NCBI GenBank assembly: GCA_029532625.1 | Contig: JARFXM010000001.1 | Span: forward strand, 1 to 64,000 | Source: Lomentospora prolificans | Taxonomy: Eukaryota; Ascomycota; Sordariomycetes; Microascales; Microascaceae | Length of the DNA: 64,000 bases | Direction of reading: 5' to 3' | Part shown: positions 1 through 9,542 of the stretch, piece after piece | How the letters are laid out: every line of letters begins with the position of its first letter | Numbering within the stretch: position 1 is the stretch's first letter | Program-made: the position numbers and the translations under genes | The notes under the pieces: model-generated | Told to the model about the DNA's origin: nothing | The model's input: only the letters and a program-made list of their open reading frames with translations | Databases searched by the model: none

Positions 1-185
1 CCTAACCCTAACCCTAACCCTAACCCTAACCCTAACCCTAACCCTAACCCTAACCCTAACCCTAACCCTAACCCTAACCCTAACCCTAACCCTAACCCTA
101 ACCCTAACCCTAACCCTAACCCTAACCCTAACCCTAACCCTAACCCTAACCCTAACCCTAACCCTAACCCTAACCCTAACCCTAA
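1..185. repeat. Telomere, (CCCTAA)n
   Basis: About 30.8 uninterrupted copies of the hexamer CCCTAA run from the first base and stop at 185, where the sequence changes to unique AT-rich DNA. In this orientation the complementary TTAGGG strand runs outward, as expected for a left chromosome end, so the window starts at a physical terminus. TTAGGG is the usual telomere unit of filamentous ascomycetes. No degenerate repeats separate the array from the subtelomere. Confidence 0.98.
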
Positions 186-2190
186 GTAAGTAGGGGTTCT
201 ATCTCTCTCTTTAGCCCTTCTCTATTACCTTATTACTAGTAATCTTTCCCTTATAGGCTTTCTTTTATATTCTAGGTTACTATATCCTTAGTATAACCTA
301 TCTTACTACTACTATTAGTTTAACTAGGCCTAGTTTACTACTATTTACTTACTTTTACTATCTACTTTATCTACTAATACTATATCTACTAGCTAGGTAG
401 TCTCTTCTATTAGTAACTAAGAAGTAGTAAGGGATTACCCTAGTAGTTTAGCCTTTTCTTCTACCTTTATTATCTACTTATTAGTATCTCCTTCTTCTAC
501 TAACTTTACTATTACTACTTATAAAGTAAGGTTTAAGTGATTATAAGCTACTATTAGCTAACTATAGATACTACTATTATCCTATACTTATATATACTAT
601 ATATATTAGACTATGAAATTATATACTAGCTTCTGCTTTTTATATCTATAACTATATATATATTCTTAGTTAACTATTCTTTAGCTTTATACCTCTAAAT
701 ACTAAACTATTAATATAGAGTAGCTACCTATCTATTAACTATTCCTTACTATAATTACTACCTTTCTTATAAGGAAATAATCTTACTCTACTATATTAGT
801 ACTTTACCTCTTAATAGTTTATAGAGGTTAATTACTATCTAGTATACCTTCTCTATACTATCTTAAGCCTCTACTTCTAGTATATTAGTGAAAAGGGTTA
901 TATTATAGAAGTATATTTATTTACTATCTATAAAGTATCTTTACTTACTATACTTCTTTTTATTAGTATCTAGCTAAAAGAAACTGATTAACTTAATCTA
1001 CTATTAGTATTCTATTACTATCTTACTTCTAGATAGTAGTATAGGTACTAGTACTATAGGGTTAGGATATAGTAGCTACTAGAGTATTACTCTTTAGAAT
1101 ACCTATATAATAACTTCTACTATCTTAGTTATATCTAGTTATCCTTAACTTCTAATTAGTAAATAGTTACTAGTTCCTTATAAGCTAAATATAAGAGTAG
1201 GTCTATAATCCCTATCTATTAGCTAGCTATAATTACTATCTTATCTTAGTAATAGGATTAGTAATACTACTAGGGGTCTTTCTAGGGACTAATACTAAAT
1301 AACTAGTATACCCTCTAGTACTAGATATTATAGCTAATTAAACCCTAGTTATAGATATCTTAGTATAAGGGTATTATCCCTTACTTACACTACTAGACCC
1401 TATATATATAGGTTTTAAGGGTAATAGATACTAAGTGCCTATTAGTCTAGTTAATAAGCATCTTTACTATTATCTCCTCTTCCTTTTAGTATAAATCCAG
1501 TTAGTAAAGGTTAACCTTCCTAGATATAGAGGGTAATAGCTTATAATTATTCACTAGTACTCACTACTAACTATAGAGTATTTCTTATAACTAGAGTAAT
1601 ATACTAGTTAATAAGTATACTATACCTCTCACTACTAATTAGCATCCTATACTAATCCTAGCTAGCTATTACTAGGTATCTTCTACTATAGCTTAGTCCT
1701 TCCCTTTAGGCTCTAGGTTAGCTTTCCTTATATAATTACTATTCTAAAGAGGCCTTAAAGGAGTATTCTCTAGTTATTTCCTATAAAAAGGAGGATACCC
1801 TACTTAGTAAGCTAGTAGTTTTATACTTATAAGGGTTATTACTATTATTAGAATAAGGAAAATCACTAAAGGTATTCAAGGAGGAAGTAGCTACTACTAT
1901 TTAGGTATAAGTTACTACTCCTTTTTTACCCTTAATAAGTAGTATCTTATTAGGGTCTAGAGGATTCCTACTATTACTAGCTTCCTCTATTCCTACTTAT
2001 TTTCACCTTCTCAGCTTATAATTACTATAAAGGTGATTTATAGCTAGTACTAGGTATACTACTTATTATTATTACTAGTTAGTAATCCTAGGATTACTAG
2101 TATCTTGTCAGGGTAGTGATCTCTTTTATATAGAGATTATAGAGGACCTATTATAGCTATCTTACTATTAAGATCACTCTTTTAGGGAAT
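186..2190. repeat. RIP-mutated AT-rich subtelomeric DNA
   Basis: Two kilobases of very AT-rich sequence dominated by TA-containing words (TAGTA, CTACT, TATATA), with few CA and TG dinucleotides and no open frame of useful length. This is the pattern left by repeat-induced point mutation, which converts CpA to TpA on both strands of duplicated DNA in Pezizomycotina. The ancestral sequence (a telomere-linked helicase relic or a transposon) cannot be read by eye. No gene is visible here. Confidence 0.85.
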
Positions 2191-2235
2191 AGTTTCTTAC
2201 TTAAGGATAAAGGGTTGAACAAGTAATACTACCAC

Positions 2236-2586
2236 TATTACAGCTCATGCCATATCCACTTACTTACTAGCTACTAAGCTACTAATAAGTAAGTAGGAGG
2301 GTTCTATAATGCTATTCATAGATTCAAGATGATCACTAGTTTTATATTAGTTAACCTCTATATATTCTATTTATATACAGTATAGGTATTCCTTTATGAT
2401 AGTAAAATAGTCTTGTTCTTTCTATCTAGCTTATAGTTCCTTACTTCCTTTATATATTCCTTGCCTTTAACCTTTAGTATTACTTACTTACTGCCAAGGT
2501 TCTGCCAGAGTATGTTCATACTTGCTTACGTTGGTGTGGCGCGTCATGGAGCACCTCCATGCTTGCTTGCATGATATAGCGTAACA
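2236..2586. mobile_element. Solo LTR, copy 1 (RIP-damaged)
   Basis: A 351-bp element beginning TATTACAGC (probably TGTTACAGC before RIP) and ending GCGTAACA. It is closely related to the copies at 2637-2983 and 7906-8253. The terminal TG..CA with short inverted TGTTAC/GTAACA ends, and the perfect target duplication around the third copy, identify the family as a long terminal repeat. No matching 5-bp flanks are seen at this copy. The 45 bp upstream (about 2191-2235) are also repeated before copy 2, so copies 1 and 2 form a tandem duplication with a 401-bp offset. The 3' third is less mutated than the 5' part. Confidence 0.75.
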
Positions 2587-2636
2587 GGTATAGTTTCTTA
2601 CTTAAAGATGAAGGGTTAAATAAGTAATACTACTAC

Positions 2637-2983
2637 TATTATAGCTTATACTATGTCTACTTGCTTGCTAGCTACTAAGCTACTAATAAGTAAGTAGGAG
2701 GGTTCTATAATACTATTTATAGATTTGATGTGGTTGCTAGTTTATATAAGTTTACCTCTATATAGTTAGTTAGTATATAGGTAGGTATTCTCTTGTAATA
2801 GTAAAATAGTCTTGTTCTTTCTATCTAGTTTGTGGTTCCTAGCTTCCTTTATATATTCCTTGCCTGACCCTTGACATCGCTTGCTTGCTTGCTGAGGATC
2901 AGCTGGGCTTATTTATGCTTGCTTATATAGCTTGGTATGTCATTTAGGCATTTCTATGCTTGCTCCTATGATATGGCGTAACA
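2637..2983. mobile_element. Solo LTR, copy 2 (tandem with copy 1)
   Basis: A 347-bp element beginning TATTATAGC and ending GGCGTAACA, aligned along its length with copy 1 (offset 401 bp) and with the intact copy at 7906-8253. It shares the block with TAAGTAAGTAGGAGGG and the stretch with AGTAAAATAGTCTTGTTC. It carries its own set of C-to-T and G-to-A changes, so it was mutated independently of copy 1. The immediate flanks do not form a target duplication. Confidence 0.72.
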
Positions 2984-3276
2984 CCTAACTATTCTAACCT
3001 TAAGGTAACTAACCCTATTAGAAGTGTTGGAACATTATACTAACTCTGTTTTTGGAATATCATTTTCGGATAATGTCTTTGGACATCCTGATGGCATCTT
3101 CCGACATCATTTCCCGATGACACTTTACACTGATGGAAGAGTATGAGAGTGAATACAGTCTATATATCGAGGAAGATGTCTCCATTCATTGACCCGTTGA
3201 ACACCTAGAGTCTAGAGCCAAATATACATCTCTTCCTTGCCAATGTTTCAACAGCTGGTGCTGTAATGCTCTGGAA

Positions 3277-4341
3277 TTATTGTATATAGCCTGTCCACCT
3301 TTTGAAAACCACTTGGCTGCATGTGACTCCTGGCCCCATGACCTGAATTGTACGAGAAACCCCAAGTTTTAATGTCCCCTGCATGTCCGCCTTCGATACC
3401 TGACAGAGCGCAAACAGAAGCTGATGGAGCGGATGATCCTTACCGTACTCGCTATAGAAGAGCTCCTCTAGCTCTAAGACAAAATCTGCGACAAATGAGA
3501 ATTCGTACGGCGACGTCAAATCTCTCCTGAGCAGCCGGTGACATACCCGCCAAAATTTAGCAAGAAAGACATGGTGATGGATACGCTCGGCGTCCTTTGA
3601 TAGAGGCTCTGCCGCCCGTTTCACACGCTGCAATGCCGATGGGTCCGTTAACTTTGCCAAACACCGCAACATCCTTGGCCTACGAGCCAAAACCCGCAAT
3701 TCTTGATGAACGTGTTTCAGGCCTTTCGCAAACTTCTTCATGCGTCCAGCATGAAAGTTGTTCTCGGCTGCCCAGTATAAATCGCCTATCCTTTCCCAGC
3801 GCAGGCCTTCGTCCAAGTAAGGCCGGACCAAGTCAAAGTGCGTGAACCGTTGTACGGAGTCTCCGAAGACGGCCGTGACGAACCGGTAAATTGCGTGCAG
3901 CATCAACTCTGGTGGCCGATATATGTTGGGCCTGAGCAGTCTATTAGTCGCCGGACTGGGAATGATGCGACGTAGCGGTCGTGGTCCAGTTTCACGTTTT
4001 AAGAGTGGCCCCTTACGCTTCCTCACAGGCCGGGGCGATTCTTCTGGGCCGCTTGGGGCTGCCCGCTTCCTGTAGGTGGATAAACCCCATTCCTTAACGC
4101 GAGTGGTGCATGTCTTCTTTCTGTGCGAGATGTTAGGTCAGGCTCGGTTGACGTGCTTATTCATGGGCAAACGGGAAGCTACCACCTACGTAGCCATAAA
4201 GCAGTAGTCTTTACGGAGTATTTCCACCAGGTGCTGATAATTACGCGCTCGGCTCAGCCAGACCTGAGTGATGGTCGCCTTCATCTCCTCCCATTCAGCA
4301 CCAGTAGGCGGTTGGCTGTACGTAACAGAGGCTGAAGACAT
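3277..4341 (-). CDS. Clr5-domain protein (telomere-proximal)
   Basis: First protein-coding gene from the telomere. Two exons on the minus strand: 4190-4341 and 3277-4120, with a 69-bp intron (GTAGGT donor, CTGAC branch site, CACAG acceptor); total 331 aa. Splicing restores a complete N-terminal Clr5 domain at about residues 15-70: Trp near 17, the FMATKK block at the exon junction, then RVKEWGLSTYRKR. This is the signature of the family named after fission yeast Clr5, a factor involved in silencing. The remaining 260 residues are basic and helical, with a C-terminal segment (YSEYGKDHPLHQLL) like the tails of other ascomycete Clr5 proteins. The ATG at 4341 is the only start that keeps the domain whole. 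The domain call is firm; the molecular function is not known. Confidence 0.8.
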
Positions 4342-5312
4342 CTACTGCTCGCGAAAAGGAATTAGAGCATCTAGAAACATATTTGGAGATGTGTTTGTCT
4401 TTCAGTATTGAGAAAATTTTCTAGCTTCCTGGTGGTGAAATCTAGAAGATATATAAAATCCAGGTATTGGATTTGCTTGCTCACCTGAGTTCGGTAGAAT
4501 TACCCCGCACCTGCAGGCGCGTCGGACTGTCATAAAGACTCGAAAGTTTTTAATGCTGTGTTTGCGCGGTAGTAGGTGTGCCCGATGCCTTACCCTTTCT
4601 TTAGGCCGCCTCGGATGTCCTCGCAGCAGTCTGACGTCACGATGGATGTCCTTTTACAATCCTTGGACGCGGAGGGATCGGCTAGTATTAGCCAAGAAAT
4701 CGGAAGCAGCCTTACAATGGGGCCAACCCGCGTGCGACTAAAGATATGATTGGCTGCTGAAATTCCCTTGCATATTATGGTAGCGCTCTGGTCTCGAAGG
4801 GCTACTATCTATGGGTGGCAACAAGCGACAGCTTCGGGCGTTGTCATACGTGAACTCTCACCACTTCCACGTCCCAGGTGCCCGCTAGCCTGCTTCGTAT
4901 ACGCAGCTGGCCCCGCGTCCACGAGAGGTCCTAAAGGATATTGGCTCGATGGTAAAGTGCCAAATTGCCATTGGATAATGTTGAAGCGGGGTCGGTGATA
5001 CAAGGGTGGGGGCAGTGCACCGATCGCTAAGCGTCCGTCGAACTAAGCGGACGGCCTAGGCCATGAACTCTTGACTCTCGTGGTATATATTTAGTCCAAG
5101 TCCGCTTGGAGCCCGCTCAGCTTCATCGTGCCTCGCAAAGCCCATTCGGTGAGCTCACTCATTGTCCACACCATCCGGCCTTGGCTTGCCCTGTAGTTGT
5201 CATCCCTCCCACTTTAATCAGCCACAAACCAAAGCCTCACGCCCTTCTCTTTTCACGTATCAACGCTCGTCTTTTCTCATTTGTCGGATCTATCAAGTTT
5301 TTAGCTGCCGCC
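4342..5312. other. Intergenic region between divergent genes
   Basis: About 970 bp between the divergent starts of the Clr5 gene and the gene at 5313. Short open frames here have no recognisable content. Composition is normal, not RIP-like. It presumably holds both promoters; a TATA-like TATATAAAATCC lies near 4450 and a GGTATATATTTAG near 5080, the latter about 230 bp upstream of the rightward start. Confidence 0.5.
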
Positions 5313-6418
5313 ATGGCTTCAAGCTGGTCGCATGATGACTCCATCACCCAGTACCCGTCCAAGGCCTCTATCAAACTAGAAGTCAACGCCGTGTTCCAAA
5401 ACCTTCAGTACGAGAGGAGCACCTGTCGAACCGCCTTGATCGGGGTGGTACGTTCCAAGAGTGCTGACGACCTCCGTCGCGTCTGCGACAGCTCCACCTG
5501 GAACAAGTGGAAATTCTGGCGAGGCAAGACTTTGATCCGAGGGATGGTGCACATAATTTCACTAACACTCGTGAAGGAAAGCCGCTTGTCCTCGTGACGA
5601 CGCTTGAGGATCTTAGTGTCACCTTGAGCAGCGTTAAAGACGATAAGAAGTACAAGAACCTAACCATCGTCGTCAGCGGCGCGATCGACGAGATCTCGTT
5701 GCAGGTGCACCCTGCCATCCGCGTGCTCAAGATTGTTCATTGCGAGTTTAATGACCTCGACTGCAACGACTACCTCTTTATCAACGGCGCCTCAACTTTG
5801 GCAGGGGTGCGGCTGGACGAGTGGGGAAGGACGGACTCACGGAGGAAAAGGCCACAGAAACACGCCGTCTTGCTCGGCAAGCACGTCAAGATCAGGGTCG
5901 ATCCGAATAGTAGCCACGCCTGGCCTAAGTCGGCCAGCGACGTCTCGAAATCCGACCGGAGGAGGCTCAAGCGCCATATGGCCAAGGTTGAAGACTATTA
6001 CCGAGGCGACATCACTTGGGAGGATTGCAGGGGTGCGGTTTCTGCGCTTGCAGGCATCGCTGTTGGCACAAGCAAGCTCATCGTCGGTCTCAAGGGGATG
6101 GCGGGCGGCGTGGCTTTCCAGCTTTTTACCCCTCTCTGGAGTGTCAAAGTGACTGCCTTCGGGCTGAAGGCCTCCGCGTTCGCCTCGGTCGCGGGGCCTG
6201 CCATGCTCCTTGGCGCTGCCACAGCCGCTGCGGTCTACTTTATTCCATGGGAGTCCTTCTGGAGCTGGCTGAAGGGATTTATGGCTTGGCTGTGGCAGAA
6301 GACTGTTGAGTTCTGCGACTGGTTCTGCAGCTGCGTGCGCAACACTTTTGTCCTCGATTCCGGCAGGGTGGCTTCCTCCAATCGCCGGCGAATGCGACAC
6401 TCGGGACTAAGGCACTAA
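5313..6418 (+). CDS. Hypothetical protein with hydrophobic C-terminus
   Basis: Two exons, 5313-5447 and 5492-6418, joined across a 44-bp phase-0 intron (GTACGT donor, CTGAC, CGACAG acceptor); product 353 aa. The start follows a strong Kozak context (GCCGCCATGG). I do not recognise the family. Residues 1-190 are soluble and mixed; a basic stretch (about 195-215) precedes a 70-residue Ala/Gly-rich hydrophobic region with AGPAMLLGAATAAAVYFIPW. After that comes a Trp/Cys-rich amphipathic segment (WSWLKGFMAWLWQK, then FCDWFCSCV) and a short basic tail. One or two membrane passes or a membrane-inserting hairpin are likely. The very short intron is the main uncertainty, but the two frames cannot otherwise be joined. 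Location 5 kb from the telomere suggests a fast-evolving accessory gene. Confidence 0.6.
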
Positions 6419-7099
6419 GGCTCTGAATAATAGAGTATTAGAAGGGAAGGGGACCTAACTAGGCTATTAAAACGAGATTGACTATTATTTGTAGGAAGTC
6501 CATGAGAAGTACAAGAGGGCGAGTAACACAGATGGCCCCTCCTATTGGGATAATTGATGGTCTTGTTCTTCCATCTTCATTGGGATCCGGTATGGGATGC
6601 TGCCGGTCCTCTTATAGATACAGTTGCCTATGATGGTGACAGTAAAGTCCACCTTGTTCGTCTGACAGTGGCTGAACAGCCGTGCATCCCGTTTCAGTCG
6701 AAGGTGGTGGCCATTGTGTTGGCTCTTGTTAACACGCCTCTGCGACAGGTACACAGTGCTTACATAACATACACTACACTTAAACCGCAATGGAAGAAAC
6801 GGCGCCTTCTCGGACAACATTGAACCCTGGCCGCTTCTATACAGTACTGTATATACTAAAATGTCTATACGCAGATAAAATTTTGGGAGTTTGCAATACG
6901 AAAGCCCGTGCCATTACCTATTGTGCACCGTAATGTAATATAAGCCATTATTAGAGGATTTAGGTTAGCTAGGTGATAACTGGTACTTCTGTTGCACAAG
7001 CCACGCACTGTGCAGAGACTCCACTGTACTCCAAGCTAAAAGTTTTGACATGCATACTGACAGACGCTGAACCCGAACTCTACTGTATGCTATATCGCT
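6419..7099. other. Intergenic, no gene seen
   Basis: About 680 bp of ordinary composition. Small overlapping open frames on both strands at 6540-6825 have no family resemblance and look like chance. Nothing else is supported. Confidence 0.5.
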
Positions 7100-7473
7100 T
7101 TACAACGTGTAAAGACTACTCGTACTTCCGTCCTCCGCTAGCTCCTCTACCCCATGCTCCTTATCAATATCTTTTTGGCTTCTTTGGTAGTTGGCAAGCG
7201 CCATGCCTAAGCGATCGTCAATGTGACTGACCTCCTCTTTCAGGCCCTTACTAAGAGCCAGAAGCTGGCGTCGGTATTCCAGCTTCTGCTTGAGGCGGCG
7301 GTTTTCCCGGCACATTATATCAATTACCTGTTTAAGTGTTGGAGGGGCTCAGGCTTAGGGGACCGGAGTTGTTCTAGTACCATATCAAAAGCTTGAGTCC
7401 ATCCATGTCTCTCATAGGTGGCCAAATCGCTTGACTTAGGAGTAGATGGGATGCTTTTCCCCAGTGTTACCAT
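7100..7473 (-). pseudogene. Frameshifted coiled-coil protein relic
   Basis: On the minus strand an ATG at 7473 opens a frame (MVTLGKSIPST..., with WTQAFDMVLEQLR) that ends at a stop near CAGGTAA. The adjacent frame continues directly with QVIDIMCRENRRLKQKLEYR and a heptad-like helix down to the stop at 7100. The two halves read as one roughly 120-residue coiled-coil protein broken by one indel around 7325. No usable intron explains the shift. It sits beside the nested transposon at 7.6-9.2 kb, so it may be a relic of a transposon-associated gene. Family not recognised. Confidence 0.5.
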
Positions 7474-7905
7474 ATTCTTAGCTTATTTTACAGGTAGTAC
7501 AGTAGTTCACAGCTATTAAAGACTTAAGGATTTATTATTTTACCTTTTACTTTTTTTTCCTACCAGGTTTTTTGATAAGGAAGGGTACTATATAAAGAAC
7601 TCTAGATTAGAGACTAATTATAGGTTCTTAGGGGCTTATTATAAAAGGATTCTTCTATTAAAGATTAAGTTAGTTATAGCCTAACTCGTACTATAGATTA
7701 ACTCCTACTAATCCCTAAATACCCTAGGACTACTATAAGAGTTAGGAGAATTTTATTAAGGATACCTTAAAATAGGAATAATAGATTAATAAGTCTTAAG
7801 ATATTAATCCTTATACTATCTAGAATCTAGTATTATAAACTCTAGTTAGAGACTATTCTAAGATAGTCTAGGGACTATCTAGAATAGTCTAGAGCTAGCC
7901 TCTAT

Positions 7906-8253
7906 TGTTACAGCTTGTGCCATGTCCACTTGCTTACTAGCTGCTAAGCTGCTAATAAGTAAGTAGGAGGGTTCTATAATACTATTTACAGATTTGATAT
8001 GGTTACTAGTTTATATAAGTTCACCTCTATATAGTTAGTTAGTATATAGGTAGGTATTCTCTTATAATAGTAAAATAGTCTTATTCTTTCTATCTAGCTT
8101 ATAGTTCCTTCCTTCCTTTATATATTCCTTACCTTTAGCCTCTAGTATTACTTGCTTACTGCTGAGGTTCTGCTAGGGCATGTTCATGCTTGCTTATGTG
8201 GTGTAGCATGTTATAGAGCGCCTCTATGCTTGCTTGCATGATATAGTGTAACA
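7906..8253. mobile_element. Solo LTR, copy 3, with 5-bp target duplication
   Basis: A 348-bp element from TGTTACAGC to GTGTAACA, flanked on both sides by TCTAT (7901-7905 and 8254-8258). The perfect 5-bp target-site duplication and TG..CA ends are diagnostic of an LTR retrotransposon; the internal region has been lost by LTR-LTR recombination. It lies in the left arm of the palindromic element, so it inserted after that element formed. It is the best preserved of three copies in the window. Confidence 0.88.
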
Positions 8254-8543
8254 TCTATCCTACTTAAGTAGATAATAGGATAGAAATATAAAAGAAGGTA
8301 GTTGAAGAGCTTCTAAGAGAAGGAGGGCTCTTTAAGCTAAAGTCTTTAGATTGTGATTCTATGAACTGATAGTGAATATTTCCTAACCTGACTTTGTAAT
8401 ACTTAGGACCTTCTTGCTTAAGTGTGGCCATGTTATATCCCCTTATAAACTATAATACCCTCTTTCCTTCTAAGGTTTTTTGACTGCCTTCTTTTATATT
8501 CCTATCCTATTATCTACTTAAGTAGGATATAGGCTAGCTCTAG

Positions 8544-8982
8544 TGTAACGGGTTGAACACCGGAATACGAGTGCCAGCAATGCTGGCACCCCTACGCCCC
8601 CTAAAAGAGGACCGCATCCTCCCAACAGGCCCGCTGTGATCGGAGCGCCTGCGCACTCCCCTGTCAGGAGGCTCGCAAGCAATCTCCCTGCGGACCCGCA
8701 GTAGCAGGACCGCCCGCGCACCCCCCGTCAGGAGGTCCGCAAGAAATCTCCCTGTGAACCCGCTGTGGCGGGACCGCACACGCGCCCCCTGTCCGGAAGA
8801 CCGCGACCCTACTGCGGACCCGCTCCTATGGGAGCGTGTATCCTTGTGGATGGCTTCTATATAACTGCTGCCATGGTGGAAGACCCCTTTTTCCTGTTCT
8901 TTCCTTTTACTCTCTAGTTATTTTATAATAGACATATCTGGGCCCTGCGTTGCAGACCACACTTCGCGGCTAGCCTGTAACA
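8544..8982. mobile_element. Second-family solo LTR, GC-rich, with 5-bp target duplication
   Basis: A 439-bp element starting TGTAACGGGTTGAAC and ending GCCTGTAACA, flanked by TCTAG on both sides (8539-8543 and 8983-8987). It is unrelated in sequence to the first family and far more GC-rich than its surroundings, so it has escaped RIP or arrived recently. A TATA-like TCTATATAAC at about 8857 lies in the expected position for an LTR promoter. It sits in the right arm of the palindromic element. Confidence 0.88.
8651..8835. repeat. 64-bp tandem repeat inside the GC-rich LTR
   Basis: Three imperfect units with 64-bp spacing, anchored on CTGTCAGGAGG (8661), CCGTCAGGAGG (8725) and CTGTCCGGAAG (8789), each followed by a CGCAAG-like and a GGACCCGC-like block. 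A diverged partial unit may precede them. Repeats in LTR U3 regions often vary in copy number and can carry enhancer-like sites. Confidence 0.75.
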
Positions 8983-9245
8983 TCTAGACTCTATTCTAGA
9001 TAGTTCCTAGATTTAGAATAGTCTCTAATCTAGGGTCTATACTACTAGATTCTAAGTAGTCTAAAGAATAATATCTTAAGACTTATTAATCTATTATTCC
9101 CTTTTTAGAGTATCCTTAGTAAAACTCTCCTGACTCCTACTGTAGTCCTAGAGTGTTCGGGGATTAGTAGGAGTTGATCCTTAGTGCCAGTCAGGCTGTA
9201 TCTGACTTGATCTTTGATAAAAGAATCCCTTTACAATGAGTTGGG

Positions 9246-9542
9246 AGTCTTATCGAGTGCCATTACACATGGAGGCTAAAGGTCCTGAATCCGAATTGGC
9301 TTGAGATGAAGAGGTTAACAGAAATGGTAATAAATGCATTGACCATGTTTATGGTAGTATATTATTCGCCACAGGACTCCATGACGGATGCCTGAAGCTG
9401 TTGAGCAGCTGCTGATTGCCAAAGAGAGGAACCTAGGATACGCCTGGATACGAGGTAATAGACACTAGTATCCCGTAGTTCCAGAATTCCGGCGTAGGTA
9501 TTGTGGCAGATGCGGCCAAGGACGAGAAACGGGGGCACTCAC
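9246..9542. other. Intergenic, 3' flank of the sugar transporter
   Basis: Roughly 300 bp between the palindromic element and the transporter stop codon. No open frame or repeat is recognised; it should hold the transporter 3' UTR. Confidence 0.4.

Larger units (their letters stand above)
7629..9245. mobile_element. Palindromic element with long inverted arms, nested insertions
   Basis: The left arm (7629-7905 plus 8254-8300) and the right arm (8487-8543 plus 8983-9245) are reverse complements once two inserted LTRs are removed. Matching blocks include AATAGATTAATAAGTCTTAAG, CTATCTAGAATAG, AGAGCTAGCC and CCTACTTAAGTAGATAATAGGA. Without the insertions the element is about 820 bp with arms of roughly 330-400 bp around a centre near 8395. 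Most arm differences are transitions, with the left arm more AT-rich. No transposase is visible, so it could be a fold-back or MITE-like element or an inverted duplication of another sequence. Confidence 0.7.

Noticed and set aside
186..3000. Telomere-linked helicase gene, common at fungal chromosome ends
   Set aside because: No helicase motif is readable in any frame; RIP-like mutation has removed any coding signal.
5837..6400. 187-codon minus-strand frame opposite the gene at 5313-6418
   Set aside because: It is the antisense shadow of a spliced gene with a strong start context, and has no family features of its own.
8518..8779. Small minus-strand Gly/Arg/Leu-rich frames in the GC-rich LTR
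   Set aside because: They arise from the 64-bp tandem repeats in a non-coding LTR.
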